This document shows positions 26,700 through 42,400 of a stretch of 64,000 nt of DNA, piece by piece. This stretch comes from Setophaga petechia (Eukaryota > Chordata > Aves > Passeriformes > Parulidae): positions 2,976,001 to 3,040,000 of the forward strand of contig JANCRA010000011.1 of the NCBI GenBank assembly GCA_024362935.1. The letters are read 5' to 3'. Both the position numbers and the translations under genes were made by a program. The stretch's first letter is position 1, and each line of letters begins with the position of its first letter. The notes beneath the pieces were generated by a model that saw only the letters and a list, made by a program, of their open reading frames with translations, was not told the origin of the DNA and searched no databases.

Positions 26700-29600
26700 T
26701 TTTCAGAATACACCTCTATTAAAGACAGTTTCTATCACAGTTTCAGTTAAAAAACCAATTTTCAGTGAACCAGAAACCTTCAGCTTAGTACAAATAGCCA
26801 GAAATGAAAAGAGCAGAAGTTCAAGAGTTTCCTCAACGAAGCACCCACTATGGAAATCACACAATTTTTGTAATGAAACTAAGTTTCAACAGGAACAATC
26901 CATGAATCATTAATAACATGGTACAGAACACAATCAACAGTAATTCCCACCCCCTACCCATGAAGAAACAGAAATCATCCCACCTTGCTCCCAACATCCA
27001 TCCCAACTAACGGCAGTTCTGTTAGTCCTGCAGTGAGCAAAATCCATTGTGTTGCCACATTACTTTCAAGTTAAGACTTATCAGTCACATAGCCCTTCCT
27101 GCTCCTTCTTCCCCAAATTCATTTGGCTGATACTTCTTGTTCTTTAATGAAGTAATTCACTCAGAATTTTAACAGTAAAATATTTTTAGCAGAGTATTTT
27201 AAGAAGCAATTAAAAATTTCAGGCTTTCTCCTGCTGTCGCCTTCCAGTTACAGCAGGACAATGAAGAAATCTTTTAGTACTGGCCTGAAAAATCAGAACT
27301 GCTCATTTTTATTCAGAAGTCACCAGGAGGAGACTCGCAGGTACAAGTGTCTGTGAGGGACCTGCAATTTTTAACAACTGAAATCTTGACTGGCAACCTA
27401 GTTGAGTTAAAGGCACAACAAGTAACAGATGAAAGTCTGCTTAAACCATGTACTCTGATGTCTGCACTTTTCAAAAGCCTTATTGACAGGATAATCCCAT
27501 GGTTAGGAACTATTAATAGGGCAGTTTCAAATGAGATACAATTCAGTTACAACACAACAGTACTAGCAATATTTCTATAAATTTTTGAAATGCTTTTAAT
27601 ATGTACATTCTTTCTTAGTAAATATTAAAGTAGTGCTCTTCACTTGCACTTTTTTCTTTAGACTTCTAAAAGGGTATCAGAAATACAGTTTTCACCCCCC
27701 TCCAAACCAATGCACAGTTACCTTTGTAACAAGCACATATGAATTCTGTACACCTTCCCCTCCCCACAAAGGAAATAAAAATATGCCATGGCTATCCAAT
27801 TACACATCATCACAAGCTTAAATTACACATACAAATAATTCCAGAGTATTTAGAAAAAAACAACATATTGGATTTATGAAACCATTCCATGCATTCAACA
27901 ATAACAAAAAAAAAAACCAAAGGAAAAAAAATTAAGTTTCTTTAAAATGGTGTTTTTTTGCTCTATCCAAGTACCAAAGTCTGGATTCAGTGTATCATTA
28001 AGACTAACCACTGCTTGAATCATAGAAACATGACAGTACAAGATAACCAAGTTTCTATTTATAGACAATATGATATAGAGTTACTACCTCTCCAATGAAT
28101 GTCAAATAAAGCAAGTTTCACTTTCTAAGACATTGAAACTGCATATTAAGAAAACAGTAAGAGGTGCTGCTAAATAGGTCTCAACATTTTGAAAGGAAGG
28201 CTATGTATTTATATGACCCTGCTTAGCAGCAGCAGTTAGTTTGCAGGGTTCCTATGTTTTAGCTAGTTTGTTTCTTTTTCCAGGATGACAAGCTATTTGA
28301 CTAACCCAGAAATATCACAGATTTTATTTTCAAGAGAAAAAAAAGAATCTATGCAGTGAAAGTCCTTGGGGGCAGTCTCTTTCATTACATAAAATCTTTG
28401 TATTTTCTATAAGAGGCTCATAGCATAACATACAGATTGGAAACAGATTTCAGACATACATTAAAAACCCAAATTCAAAGGGTATTTTTTAACCTTTACT
28501 ATGAAGTCAAGTAAAATTTTAATATTATTTACATGCAAAGGACTCTGCATGATTTCATAATATCCTATTTTTCATGTTTACCTTAAGATACTCCTTGAAA
28601 AGCTGTACTTCAGTTCTAAATTTATTTCACATGAATAATGACAAATATCACCCATAAACATTATTCCCTCCCAGTAAATAAATCAATACCATCAATTTGC
28701 TCAATTTATTTTAACAGATCAATTTAGAGTGTCATGTTCCTGACATACAGGAGTTAATACCTGTGCAAGTTAGTATCCATTTATTAGGAAAGCTCTCCAT
28801 TAGCAGGTGCATTTTCAGTACAATTAAACCCAGCTTGCTGCATTGTCTGCTCTTGCCTTGCAATACTGTCAAACTGCAGTTGAGTACAGTAAGAGCACAA
28901 GATTGTTGATCAGTACCACGTGTTACAGCTGTTAACAATTCTATTTGTGCCACAAAACCAGAAGTCAATCATTTGAAAAGAATCCTGACTCTTTAACTGA
29001 ACTTACCAGGTGATGTTAAATACCATCCGTAGCAAACCAAATTTTGTAAAGGCTATTTACAGTGTACATGGCCGAGTATGTACCTTACAGACACAAACAC
29101 ATCTCCACTTTAATACCACCTCATTACAGTGCCTGAAAATGACAACACATCTTCAATTCCATTTTAATTAACAGTTTCAAGCGGGAAATGGTCTTTATTT
29201 TACAACTGCTTTACTTGCATAATTTTTTTTTATATAAAAACACTAACTCCTGTCCAGAAGTCTAGACACATTCTACATACTACAGGTTAAGGCAGTAAAA
29301 AAATGTGTTCCTGATAACTGTTTTTGACAATGTCAATTAAAGCTGTCTGAAGCTACTCCAGTTCTCCAACAGATCTTTGAAATCCAAATCATTTGTGAGT
29401 GAAAAATTCGCTTTGATTTCTTCAGTGTTTTAGTAATATAGACAACAGAATTTGGTTTGGTAAGTCAACAAGTGTTAGGAGAAGGAAAAGTTTGATTTCA
29501 GTTCATTTCATGAGTTTAGAAGTTGAGAGAATAGTTTTTATATGGGATCCTGAATCAACCAAGAACTGTAGGGAATGAAAAAGATAACCAATTTTATGCA

Positions 29601-30337
29601 CATTACTGCATTCTTAAAAATATACTGTTATCTTCAATAATTCAAGTAAGGTAATAGACATTATAAAAAATAACTTCATGAACCATACTCAAGTTTCAAA
29701 TCACATTCTCAAACTTTTAACCCAAAGCAGTTTTATTGTGTTAACTTCATATAATAAACCATGAAGGTTTGACTGTACAAATGGTTAATGATTTGCTCTT
29801 TAGATTCCTGTGATAGCTAGCAGACTTGCTAACCAACTTACTGTAAAGATATGGCAGATTATGTATTGAATCAAAGCACTTTGATTTAGGCATGAAACAA
29901 ATTCAAATTGTTGACATTCTGTGCTTCTAATGCATCACTCATAAGAGAGGCAAGAAACACCCATTATTGTACAGACAATTATTTTTACAGAAAACCCTTC
30001 CTTGAAATTAATCTTTTATCCGCAGCGGTAGATGAGAGTATAATCTGTTGTAAACAGGGCACTGTGTTGTAAAACCAGTTTTTTTTAAATTAAGATCTCT
30101 CTCCAAAAGTTGGAAAAACAGACTCTTCAGAATGTCTTTCAAATGTAGCATGTTCTGTTTGCTATATCATAAAGTTACTTTCATTCGATTCCTTTTTAAA
30201 GATGTTTGTGTTCACAGCAGTTCTGTTTTTAAAAATTGTTTGAAATTTATATAAAATTCTGTACATGTTCACAAATTATTGCATAAACAGCATAATCTTC
30301 ATGATAATATTCAACAACACATGTCCGTCTTAGAAGT
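26700..30337 (-). other. MTDH: Probable MTDH 3'UTR, end not resolved
   Basis: An AT-rich stretch directly downstream of the MTDH stop, with no repeat I recognise and no convincing reading frame. Mammalian MTDH has a long 3'UTR. AATAAA signals on the minus strand occur at 29732-29737, 29194-29199, 28705-28710, 28621-28626, 28323-28328 and 27308-27313. I cannot tell which is used. The lower limit given is only where clear repeat sequence stops. Confidence 0.4.
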
Positions 30338-30408
30338 TCACGTTTCCCTTCTCGCTTTTTTCTTCTTTTTAACTTGTTTGGGAGATTCCCAGCTTTCTTC
30401 AGACTTTG
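30338..30408 (-). CDS. MTDH: MTDH exon 13, basic C-terminus and stop
   Basis: 22 codons plus TGA, entered in phase 1. It encodes KSEESWESPKQVKKKKKARR then ET, essentially the human C-terminus and third nuclear localisation signal. The acceptor is gttttttag. The stop is at 30338-30340. Confidence 0.97.
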
Positions 30409-33400
30409 CTAAAAAACAAAACATAATTATAGTGTTAACCCACAGAATTGGCTTTTAAAATCCTGGATAATACACACTGTATTATTAGAAAGTGATTCAG
30501 ATTAATCAACTAGAAGTTTTATTCACCTGCTTCAAATGAAAATGATTTCATCTGAAATGCATCTAACACAATACTTGCCAATTTCATCCTACTTTTTAAT
30601 GCCCCAAATAGTTAAAGAGTGAAAAATGTTAAAGGCCATTCATTTTGCAAACGTATTACTTACAGTAGAGTCATTATTTTCTGGCCTAGAAAATAATGTA
30701 CACAATTGACATTAAATGCTCACTCTTACCAGATTATGCTGCTCTTAACCACTACATCTGAGTTTTTAAAAGTATTGAACTATGTAAAGATGTGGTTACA
30801 TGGAATCCACAATCCAATAAAGAAGCACTACGTTCTTAATAAAACAGACTGCCTTAAAACATGCTGGCTGCCAAAAGTGGTAAAAAACATTAAGTATTGT
30901 ACATACTGAACCTAAGAGATGTTCTTTCAATTGCTGAAACATGAATCAATCACAAAAGATTTCATATTTTAGAACCAGAACAAAAAGTTCTAAGTTGATA
31001 CACTGACTTGAAATATTCCATTGTTTCATGTGTTCAAAGCCAAGAAGCCAATTAATGCAGCTGAATGAGATTTTGTAATTATAAAGTTATCATGTTTCTT
31101 CTGAAGTCATTGAAACCTCATTTAGTACTTCCACACTTAGCCAGCAACTAATTATGGATTGTCAGTATTTATTAATTTTATTAAAGAATTTGAATCAAAA
31201 CATCTTTTTTTTTCCCAAGCAGTATCTTTCACATTCTCACTTCCCTTCTAAATTTCCTGTTTTACTGTGTGAGTACTTCAAATGCTTTTGAGTATGAACA
31301 CTTCTGTCAAGTACAACAGAGGGTACATTCGACACTCCTGGGCACAGCATATTTTCAAAAAACAATATACCTGCAGCAATTTAGCCAGATCTATGTGCTG
31401 TTAGACTACAAAAAAAACTCCACCCAATACCATTCTACTCCCAAATAACCAGCTGCTTCACCCTATGATTACATGGAAGCACATGGGAAAAGATGCTAAT
31501 GAGCTAAATTGAGAAATCAAAGACCTCAGTAGGCTGAAAATCGAATTATTTGTATTTTTTCCTAAATTTCTGGTAGCTAAATATTCTGTCAACTACAATG
31601 TTAGTAACCATCTGTTCTCCACTGAAGACTTGCAAGCAGCCCTTTGAAATAGTGTAGGCAGAACTCCTTAGTCACAGCACAGAGCTCCAGTCCCAGTGGC
31701 AATGAGTACCTCCAAATGTCTGTCAAGGACTGGACAAGCCCAACAGACATTTTCAGTCATCCAAGCATATGAATCCAACTTTTCATCACAATGAAAACAA
31801 AAATATCAAGGTACTGTTAACTTTAAGGAAGTAAAAAATATGGCAAGATGTATAAATAAGACACAATGATCTGATATGGCACTTTAAACTCAAACCCCAG
31901 GGCAAAGCATTCTGACTACACTCTATGGGGAAAAGCACATCCTAACTTCAGACAAATAAACTGCACTGAGAGATACTTACTCTGTGGAGGAGGCACACTG
32001 TTTTGCTTAATATTGGGACTAGAAACATCTGTCTCTTGCAGCATCTGTGGCACTTGGGAAGCGATCTTGTCAGAATTGCTCTCTGATACAATTACAGATG
32101 GCTCAGTAGAAACAGCAAGCGAAGGAGCCTCCTCAGACTAATTGAGAAACAAAAATAAAAGTTTCCAAAAGTTTAAGTAATACAAAAGCAAACACTCTTA
32201 AATGGTGTTATTTTGGCAGTATACTTAGCAGCTGCTGAGAAGATGGCAGTGAATAATTAAGCCAATATTAAAATCCTGAAAAATTTTAAATTGAGGTTGT
32301 AATACTATGACTGCCATCTAGTGCCAACATTTTTAATTGCATACAAGCAAAGATAACACTAATTCTTAAAATACAGCGCATGCAAAGAAAGGGAGACCAA
32401 TCTATTAATCACCAAGACCCTAAAAGGATTCTAGAATATTCAACAGAGATGTGAAACAGTGACAGATATGCATTTGGTTGCAAGGTAAGTAGGCAAGTTA
32501 AATAGGACCAAAGAGATAACTCAAATCCAAAACAAATCACATCTCCAGTCATTCCTATAACCTGCTCAAAACGCTCTGTATGCTTACAGAATAACAAATA
32601 TTGGCAAAAGCAGTCAGCAAGTATTTCAGTGGAGCTTACTGCAGAAATAACTGCCAAGTAAAAGGTACCTCTGGTATTTTTCAATTATCTAGTTGATTTT
32701 GAAGGTTCCCACTATGGAGACAAAACTGTACCCTAGTGTGTAGTACTTACTGTAATTAAAATTACAGCAAAACAGAAAAAAAATAATTTGACATTCAAAT
32801 AGGAAAGTCAGAATACAAAAACCATAAGATCCCACACCAAGTCACCAAATGACAGAAGGCTTCAAAAAAGAATGTATTAAAACACAGCATCTTGCCAAGC
32901 AATAAACCCCAAACTTTAAGATGTTATTAAGAAACCATAGCTGTAGTTGTGTCACAACAGCTGAGACCTGGAACTATGAAAACCAAATACTGAAGTCTAC
33001 ATCCCTGGATGCAGATGTACAGATTCTACATCATAGTCACCAGTTTTTACTGCTTCCATCACTATAATGTAAGCATCTCAAAAATTCAATCAGAACATTC
33101 AAGAGCAAAAATTATAAATTTATTTTTTAATCATATCATACTAAGCAAGAAATTAAACAGCTTTAGTTAAAAAAAACCAACACATGAATTTAAAGGATAG
33201 CAGTTTTCTGACCTTGCATGAATAGTTTGTTGTCCTCTCACACATAACTGAAACAGGTTTTTTTAATATCTATAATTGCAGCATTTCTCTCAATCTACTG
33301 AAAAATCAGTAATCTCAAATCTTTTTATAGATCAACCATGCTGGTAAAATGAACTCCCAGCCTACAGGAATTCCAAGCTTAGCCAATTCTAATGTTGTCT

Positions 33401-36400
33401 AATAGTTCGCAATCATCGGTTACATAAATAAATGAACTTAACAAACTGTGATTTCTAAAACAAAAGGAGGACTTAAAGCTTCTAGTGCAAGGTAATCAAT
33501 TCAGGTTTGGCATCACAGTTTTGTTAGGACAGTCACACTTGACCAGCAGGTAAATCAACCCAATTAAGATTTTAATAGCTCAGCTGCCTCAGGTTGACTA
33601 AGAAACATGTTGCAGCTTGAGTGTTACAGCATGAAATATTACTGCAAATGTAATGCTACAAATACACAGAGCACTATCTGGAAATTTTTCCAAATAGTTC
33701 TGTCCAAATTTTGAATACAGGAAAGTGGGTAGTGATGAAGACATTAAAAAATGTATACTACTCTTTGCTAGATATACTCTCTGCTAATTCAGAAAAGAGG
33801 CCTGAAACAACAAATGAAGCCTATTAGATGATATAAATAGTTATGTGCATAATTCTGTGATTCAATAATGAAGTAGTGACTTGTCAAACTGTCACTTCCC
33901 TTTCCAAGTATCTCTCTTCATTTAAAACTTGTGCCTGCTGATAAAATGCAGAAGGTTTCAATGCAGCCCAATGTAGCATGGGGGAAATACCATCACCAGA
34001 CACTGTGATGTGAAACACAAGGTTCAGCATTCAGCTGTTTCTGATGTATATTTATACACTGAATAACAACTTGTTTGTACTCAGTTTGTTTTTCCCTGTG
34101 TTTCATTCTTGTGTTTTGGAGCATTTGCTTAAGGCTAAACTACCTACTGCGGAAACTTCAGTTATCCATTCCACACATCACTCACAGACAGTTTCTAAAA
34201 CTTTTTACAACAGCCAAGTCAAACAATATTGGAAGGCATCTTTGCATGTGTGAAATTACAACGAAGCCAAATCTGATAGCCAATCTCCTTTATCAAGGAG
34301 ACTTGATAAAGACTGACAGACCATCTGCACTGTCAGAGACAACAATTCACAAGTTGTCCTTTATCAACTCTAATTTCAGAGAATATTAGTAATAATTTTG
34401 TTTGTCCTTTGCCTCCTCACTAAGTTTAATACAGAACACATCTTGTTTCACAGTTACTACTTACACAGCTATACATAGACACATACATTAACAGATTGAA
34501 TTTAAGGTTCAAGAGTAACAGAAGCCCTCAAGCCTCAAAAAAGGTGTAGTGTAGGTCTACATGAGATGCTGATGCCATCAAATCACCTAGGAAGTTGGGT
34601 GTGATAATAAACAGTAAAGCACTGAGCAAAATCTACTGAAACTGGGCTTGTATTTGGCAGTGCTGACAGCTTGTGAGGAAAAAAAAATTAACTGCAGATA
34701 TTTTTCAAATCAATTTAGATTTCTGAAGAACAGAATCTATAGTCTTCCAGGAAGCACTATTGTGCCTTTTTCTAGAAGTCAAAAACCTGCCACCTTGATG
34801 TCACAATCCAAGTTTTCTGTCTACACATTTTCAACTAAAGCCTCTAAAATAAAACAAAACCTCACACTTCCAGAAGTTTGCATACACAGACAGATGTCTT
34901 TTCAAATACAGCTTCAAAAAAAAACCACCACAAAACCAAACAATACACTAGTCAGGACACAATAGGCAGCTGTTGCCAACCTTGATTAAAGGCTGAACTG
35001 ATCTAAACTAATCAGTTATGCTAAATAAATGTAGTAAAGCTCTACTTTGATATGCCTTAAGTATGTCTGAATGTGCTTTTCAAGACATTTTCAACCAAAA
35101 AAGTATTTCTGTATTTTTTTATTTGTTGACTTGCAGTCCCTTGTAAAAGATTTCATTCTGATGTTTTCATTTGACTCTGAAGAACTCATTATTTTTATGA
35201 AACTAATGCTTAGCAATTAAAAATTAAATCTCAGTATTCTGATATATACTCTCTGGTACCAAACTGCCATGTCACTAGTGTTGTTCACTCTTTATAGAAA
35301 TTAAAAACAAAAATCAAAGCCACTAGAAATATTAAATGTTTTACACCTTCCAAGAACGAGATGCCTTTTTGGGTAGCAGTACCTAAGAAAGCTGCTGTTT
35401 GGAGAAAGATGAAAGAGAATTTGTATTGTCTAGAATATGTTTCAACTGTGAGCTGAAGCAAACAGTTTGTGAATTGGTTCAAATAACACCTTTTCTTACT
35501 CAGCCATTAAGCTCAGTACAGCTATCAAAAATCAATTTTAGATTGCATTTAAGTCAGAATATTTTAAGTTAGTAACACTTCATTCTGTTGCAACATAACA
35601 GTAGAATATGCCACTAGTCTTGTGCTCAGATCTCTTAGTTCTTAGGTTTCTACATTTCCAAGTTTTTAACCATTGCTTGAATGTTCAAACAAGAAAGTAA
35701 CTTGCCAGTAAAGAAAGTCTCTACTAATTTGGAAGATACTACTTTACAGAGTAGACATATTTTTTAAAACTCACAGCTGACCTCTCCCTAAAATTCAACT
35801 GTTCAATTCCCTTTATATTCATAAACATACAGCCTGAAACAGTATTCCTACTGTGATCTTATCTACACAAATGAATTTGTCAAATGACTTGAGCACTTCC
35901 AAATCAAACTGTAACATAAATCAAATTTTGCATCCCTACCTTAGCTGGTTCACTAGTACTTATGGTCTTCAAAGAAAAAGCTCTTTCCTGCTGTGCTTGA
36001 ACTTTTGAGGTATCCGCCTGAAATTGCTCTCCAGCTTCTCTATCCAGTTCTTCAGCATCCTACAAAAAGGGGAGTGGGAGGGGAAAAAAGAAGAGCCTTG
36101 TGTTTGCAGTCAAGTTCTGACTCTTCTCCCCTGTCAATGAGTTTTGTTGCCATAATCAGCTTCTATAAATCAGAAAATCTATCAAAAAGAATAATTGAAG
36201 TAGTGGGCTCATACTCGACTATGCTAACACTCAAAATGTACAGAATAACATAAAAAAGAAATACCCACAGAATCCAATAAAGCCCAGAAAGCAGGATGCT
36301 TCATGTATACTACCAAAAATCTCAATCTCAGAACGAACTGCACTTCACACTCCTGGTAAATTATAAGAATGTGAAATTAAAATGAATTTACCCTACACAC

Positions 36401-39400
36401 TTAGCAAAAGTATCACAATGACACTTGACTGCTCTTGGTTCTGTGCTTTGTTACAAGTTTTAAATGCAAGCTGTATAGTTTTCTATCCTTATTATGCTTT
36501 AATATTTTAGCAAGGCAGTTTACTTTACCATAATGCTTGTAAAGTAACCCTCAGTACAGAAGTTGGAAATATATCCAAAGTACCCAAGAGCCTCAACCTT
36601 TACTCCTTAAACAATCTAAAGTGGAAGGTTTTCATTTTTAACGTGGAATTCGAGTAGTTACACTAGTTAGTGGCACTAGAAGAATCCTGTGGTTGTGAAG
36701 AGGTCTCAGAGTTTAAACTGCAAACACTGTTCCTTCACTTATATCCTTATGAAAATGCAGTCACAGTCTAAGTCTGATTCCTGACAATAAGGAACACATA
36801 TTGGCTTACTCCAAGCTCTTCAGCTGGCTTCTATTGCCTTAACAAACACTGAAGTCAAGAAATGAGTGTGAACATTAAAGTATAATCAATAAGAAAGATG
36901 AAGATGTTTGAATGAACGTGTTCCATTCTTAGAGGATAAGTACACAAATTTTAAATGAGCTTGAAGTAGGAGTGGCAAGCTAAATTACCAAACTGTTATA
37001 ACAAGGGTAGCTTCCGTGAGCAGTTCAGTCTGCTCCTATCAAGCAAAACTTCCAATTCTACATAAAAATTTAATACAGATAAGTTCTTATCTGTAAAATG
37101 ATGACTTCACAGACTGATAGACGGAAAGAAGAAGTAACAAAATTGGAACGGTTGGAGAACAATTAGTAGAATAACAAATCTGATTATGTTAATATAGAAA
37201 GTAGGACTCAACACATGTAATTTAAAAGACAGCTCACAAGCAATGGGAAAAAATTCAGAATGCCCTCACTGACCTTAAGATTCATGTAGGACACTCACAA
37301 ACACCTGTTAACCACAACTTACTAATCTTGACTTGTACTTAGAGTCATAGCAGAGTCCAGAACAAATTTCAATTAAAAAAAAAACCTGCAGCCCTAGTGC
37401 TCCCAGACTGAATTTGCTTCAATAGAGACAAGAGAAATCAACACAAGCTCCACCTCCACACAGACAACTTGAAAATAAAATTTCCTATAACAGGAATTTA
37501 ATGTTTTACAATTCTAATAAGCTGACTATGTGATAAGCGTAAAAGCTAATCCAAAGCAATTATGACTGAAGCTTTTGCTTTCCCTCTTTAATTCAGTCTA
37601 ATTTAGTCAGATTGCACTGAACACTGGTCATTCTGTAATTGTAAAGAATGTAAACGATGAATGGCTGTCACAATAAACACAAGCAGGATGCATTCTGATC
37701 ATTAGCTATTAAAAGCTTGCTCCCTCTAGGAAAGTACTTGCTTCATCTATTCAATTGCCATGTGAAGTGCAATCTGCTTTTCCTATTTTTATAAATCTGT
37801 TTCAATGCAATTCTTCAAAAGTTATTTAAGAAACACAGAAAATTCCAACCATCCTCAGTCTGAAAATATTCTTTCCCTCATTGATTCCCTCTGACTCACA
37901 GAGTAGCTCCACCAAGCTTGAAACATTGGCACTTACCATTTCTCTAAAATCAAATTAAAACAGTACTTCAGAAAACCATTATATTCTCACACAATTGTAC
38001 TTGAAGACAGCTTAAGAGAAAACTTCCAATTTCTTTCATTCTCCTAACTAGTTATATTCACCAAAGCAGCTGTCTTTCAAAGGACATGAGGAAAAAGCTT
38101 CCCATGCAGAGGACAATTCTACCAGGAAGCATCCCACAGTACAGAATCCAGATTTGACAGAAAATAAGTAATTCAGGACAAATACTTTCCATGTACTTTG
38201 TGCTTTTCATAAATTCAGCAAAATCACAAATTATCTCCCATTCAACTTGTGAATACAACAAATTAAGGAAATACTAGTAAAATAAGAATTACTTTAACTC
38301 TTGAGAAACAACTATAGACAATCCAATCTGATAAAGAAATTAATTTCCCAAAAATAATTTTTGTTCAAGATGCTGATAGCCAAAGATAAGGAATTTTGTG
38401 AATTCCTTGCAATTGCCTTTTAAACCATTAAGATTTTACCTGTGCAGGAGAGTTAGCATCTTCACCCTGCTTCTTCTTTTTCTTCTTCTTTTTCTTAGAT
38501 TTGCCACTTGTAGAACTCTGAAGAAGTGGCTCTGCTTTTTCTCTTTCATTATCTGAAATCTTCATAGGGGAACAGAAGGTATTTAGCATTTAAAATGACA
38601 ATGAAACATACCTTGTATAGACTAAACATAAATCAATAGCAATAAGGAATATATATATACAAGTGGAAATGATCACAGTGTTTCATTCTAGAAAGACCAC
38701 ATTCTTACATGCTATCTGGTAACACAGGTAGAGGAGTTGGTAACGGAAAAGGCACCAGACCACCAGGCAATAGTGGCATGGAAATGCTGTTTTTCATGCT
38801 GAGAATTAAATATTGTCAAGAAATATTTATAAAAAACAGATCTAAACCCTCCCAATCTATACTGATAATGTAGTCCTTATAATTATGGCAAAACAGAAAG
38901 GTTTAAGATGGACCTAACTGATTTTTCTCTTCTCAACAACATTCAGTGTCTTCCTTCGCTGTGTACAGAGCAAACACAGTCGTGCTACTTTTATCAGTGT
39001 AACTGTGATGAGAGACTACATTACCCTTTTAGTTTCTTTAAGAAATGGCAGTGGTAAGGCCAAAGTCCCGCAGCTAAGGAGAAAATATCACCTTTTACCT
39101 TCTGAGTATCAGATCTCTCTTCACGCTGAGGAACAGAAGTAACTTTTTCTTCATCTACCCAGTTTCCCCACTCTTCTGCTGGTGCATTCCAATCAGAGCT
39201 TGGATCAGCTGAAGAAAGTCCATCTACAAAGATTAAAAGGTTTTTTGAGGAATATTGCCTTACCTTACAGGTGCTCATTTCCAGTTAAAAAAATCCCTGC
39301 ACATATATCCACTTCTTGATATCAAGATATAAATAATAATTCCCTGTCTTTCTGAAAAAAATGGTAAAGACTTTATTGATAAGTGAAAGACTTTTTAAAA

Positions 39401-42400
39401 TAATGAGTATGACAGTGATTTTACAGAGCCTAATCACAGCAGCAGCTAGCTAGATGCAGTCGCTTCAAGACATTTTTCTAAACTATTTGAAGAGGAACAA
39501 ATTTAAGAATTGTTATCTATCTTAAGCTGTTCTCTGCATTTTCTTTCTAGCTAGTGAAAAAATTAGGATGAACCGTAACACTGATCAATCTTGCCTTAGT
39601 AAGATTCCTTTACAAGTGATAGATCTAAAACTGTAAATCTTACTGATTCAAGTCATCTTATAACTTTGCCATTTTTAATAGTCTTTTTTTTCCCTAAGAC
39701 TCTTAAGTCTTAACCCTATTTTGTTATTATTCATTTCTAATGGAATGATAGCTTTAAAGGGTCAGTTGCATAAAAACTAGAAATATCAGAAGGGAAGAAC
39801 TAAGCCTTAGACTATTTGTTTAGTAGAAAGTTGCAGCAAGCCAACTTTAAAACAGAACATGGTGTAAAAGATTGCATTTTCATTTCACATTTGTATTAAC
39901 ATCACAAATATTTCTTCCCCCTCAGTCATTACCAAATTGAAGAAAAGGCAAATTTGGTCTGCCAACTATAGTGGCATTCGATTTAAACAACTGAAAATAA
40001 AGTCAAAATAAAAAGCAGTAGTAAATCCAATTAAATTCATTGGCAAGCATTATGAAGCCAAAAATACATTAAGAGATCTTAAGACTAGTTAGAACATTTG
40101 GAATAGTTAGAAACTTCCCTAATAAAAATATTATCTTAATGACACCTATATCCGATGCTAAAATTTACAAATCTGAAAAATATTACTCAACACTTTTTAG
40201 TTTACCTACTGCCCTCTCAGTAGTTGCTTAAGAAAAAAACCCCATTCTTAGTAATAATAAAAACTAGTAGTATTTGTACGTACAGTTAGTTTTCTTATCC
40301 TGATAAAGCAGCAGGGTGTATCTGTGTATCATTTTGGCCTAAACTTGCATTTGCCCACTTCTGTTAGTGCACTCTTAGTTGACAATTATGACAAAATTTT
40401 ATTAACAGAAGCTTGAACCATAAACATTCTATGCTCAGATACGTGAATCAATTACGCTTTTGTTAAAATATAAAACTGATTACTTTCAAAGGATTAACTG
40501 AAATGTGCTTTCCTTATCCTTAAACTAGGTAAAGCACAAAAGGTAACTTTCAAAATTATCTGGTAACAGAGCAATCACTGCCAACAGTGGTGGAGTCAAG
40601 GACTGCATCAATCTATTCCACTTTTCCAATTATTTAACTGCAATAAGTTGTTCTTAGAGAGAAGGTAATGTACAAGGCTGCTTCTGCCAACTTCTGGAAC
40701 AATTCTTCAGGTCAATGCCCAGTGAGGTGCACTATGCTTTTTCATAAACAGGGAGGAGAAAGTGGGGAGTAAACACCAACTATTCTACAATTCCCAAGTA
40801 ATTTCAGTTATTTCTATCCTATATATGCTTCCTATATATGTAAGAACTTCCTAATGTTTGCTAAACGAGAAAGCAAGTTAGATTAAATACAAGAGTCTGA
40901 TGTTGTCTTAATTTTCCAGTAAGGTACAAACATGTAAAAACAAACTGACTCAAATGCTATCTACTAAATACGTATTTTGCAGACTGGCAGTAGGTTTTTC
41001 TCATTACTTCCAGCAAGAGTCTTTCATTACAAAGATTTTTCTACCTTAAAATGCATGAGCTCTCTCACTTCTGAGTTTGAATATCCAAGTACTTTTCCTA
41101 AAAATTAACCATTTTCTATCAGAATTTATTAAAATACTTCTTTTTAATTCCTTCAAACTGTCTGTTAGCATACAGAATCCAAGTATTACAGGTTTTTCTT
41201 CAGATACTCACCACTGTTTAATACAAGTAACTAATATAAATAACTACACTTTAACAGTAATTAACATTTTTTTAATGAACATTTTAGAGGAACATACTTA
41301 ACCCAGACCATTCGTCATCAACAGGGGGTTGAGCATGACTTAAATCCCACTGAAAATCAGAAGTACCAGCCTGAGAAACTGATTCACTGTTGGAACCTGA
41401 AAGGGAATAAATAAAATTGTATTTGCAAGTTAGCAAGCTTCCTGAAGTTTTCTTGGGGAAGGAAGTCCAATCAAAGCAGGAAAGGAAAACAAAAGGCTCA
41501 AAGAAAAATGTCGATTTTAAGGACTGCAGAAGACAGGAGAACTAGTAAGGTCTTGTGCATAAGGTATATTCAGAAAACAAGGAAGCTGAAGAAAGAAGAC
41601 AAAATAAAGTCATGAGAAGAACTCAAAAAAAGATAAGAAATGTGAGTAAAAGCAGTTTCCTCAAACTGAAAAACACAAAGAAATTTCATGGGTAATAAAA
41701 TTGTTACCCTGTACCAATAAGGTCTCTTACAGGGAGAAGCTTGAAAGAAAAGATCAATAGAAAGATCTAGTTAAAGAAACCTCATTAATTACACTGCAGA
41801 TCAAACAAATTATACATTACTAAGAATCCACTTCTCATTTAAAGCAAAAGTTTCAAGAACATAAAAGCAGCAGGACAAACAATAGTAAGGCCAATACCAG
41901 TCATGATAACAGAAGGTGTAACACACCTAACATAACGGTTTTCAGAAAAATAAACAGCAAAAAAACCAATTTCATAAAAAAGTAAAACAAACAAAAACTA
42001 TTTGAAACAATTAAATAAATGAATATTTTACTTATGATGAAACTTCTGAAATTCAGTTTGAATAGAATGTGGGTCTCTATTTTACATACCCCTCTGCAAA
42101 AGACACCTCAGGTGGCAGAAATATAGACATGTTCTCATTTCTTTTGTGGTCACTTTGCATTACAACATTGTTGGCTAAGGTTCATCAAAGAAAACTATTT
42201 CTCTTGAAGTTGAAATGGTGGTAATTGCAGCTGAATCTTAGCTCAGCCTGCCATCCTACTTTATTTAATAAACTGTCATAAGTTTTAGCTTAGAGACTAA
42301 ACCTGGTTCCAGGTAGCTGCTTGGGATTTTTTTTTAAATTAAAACTCTCTGTACAATTTAGATGCTGGACACTGAGCCTAAGTTCAACAGTTAAAAGCCT

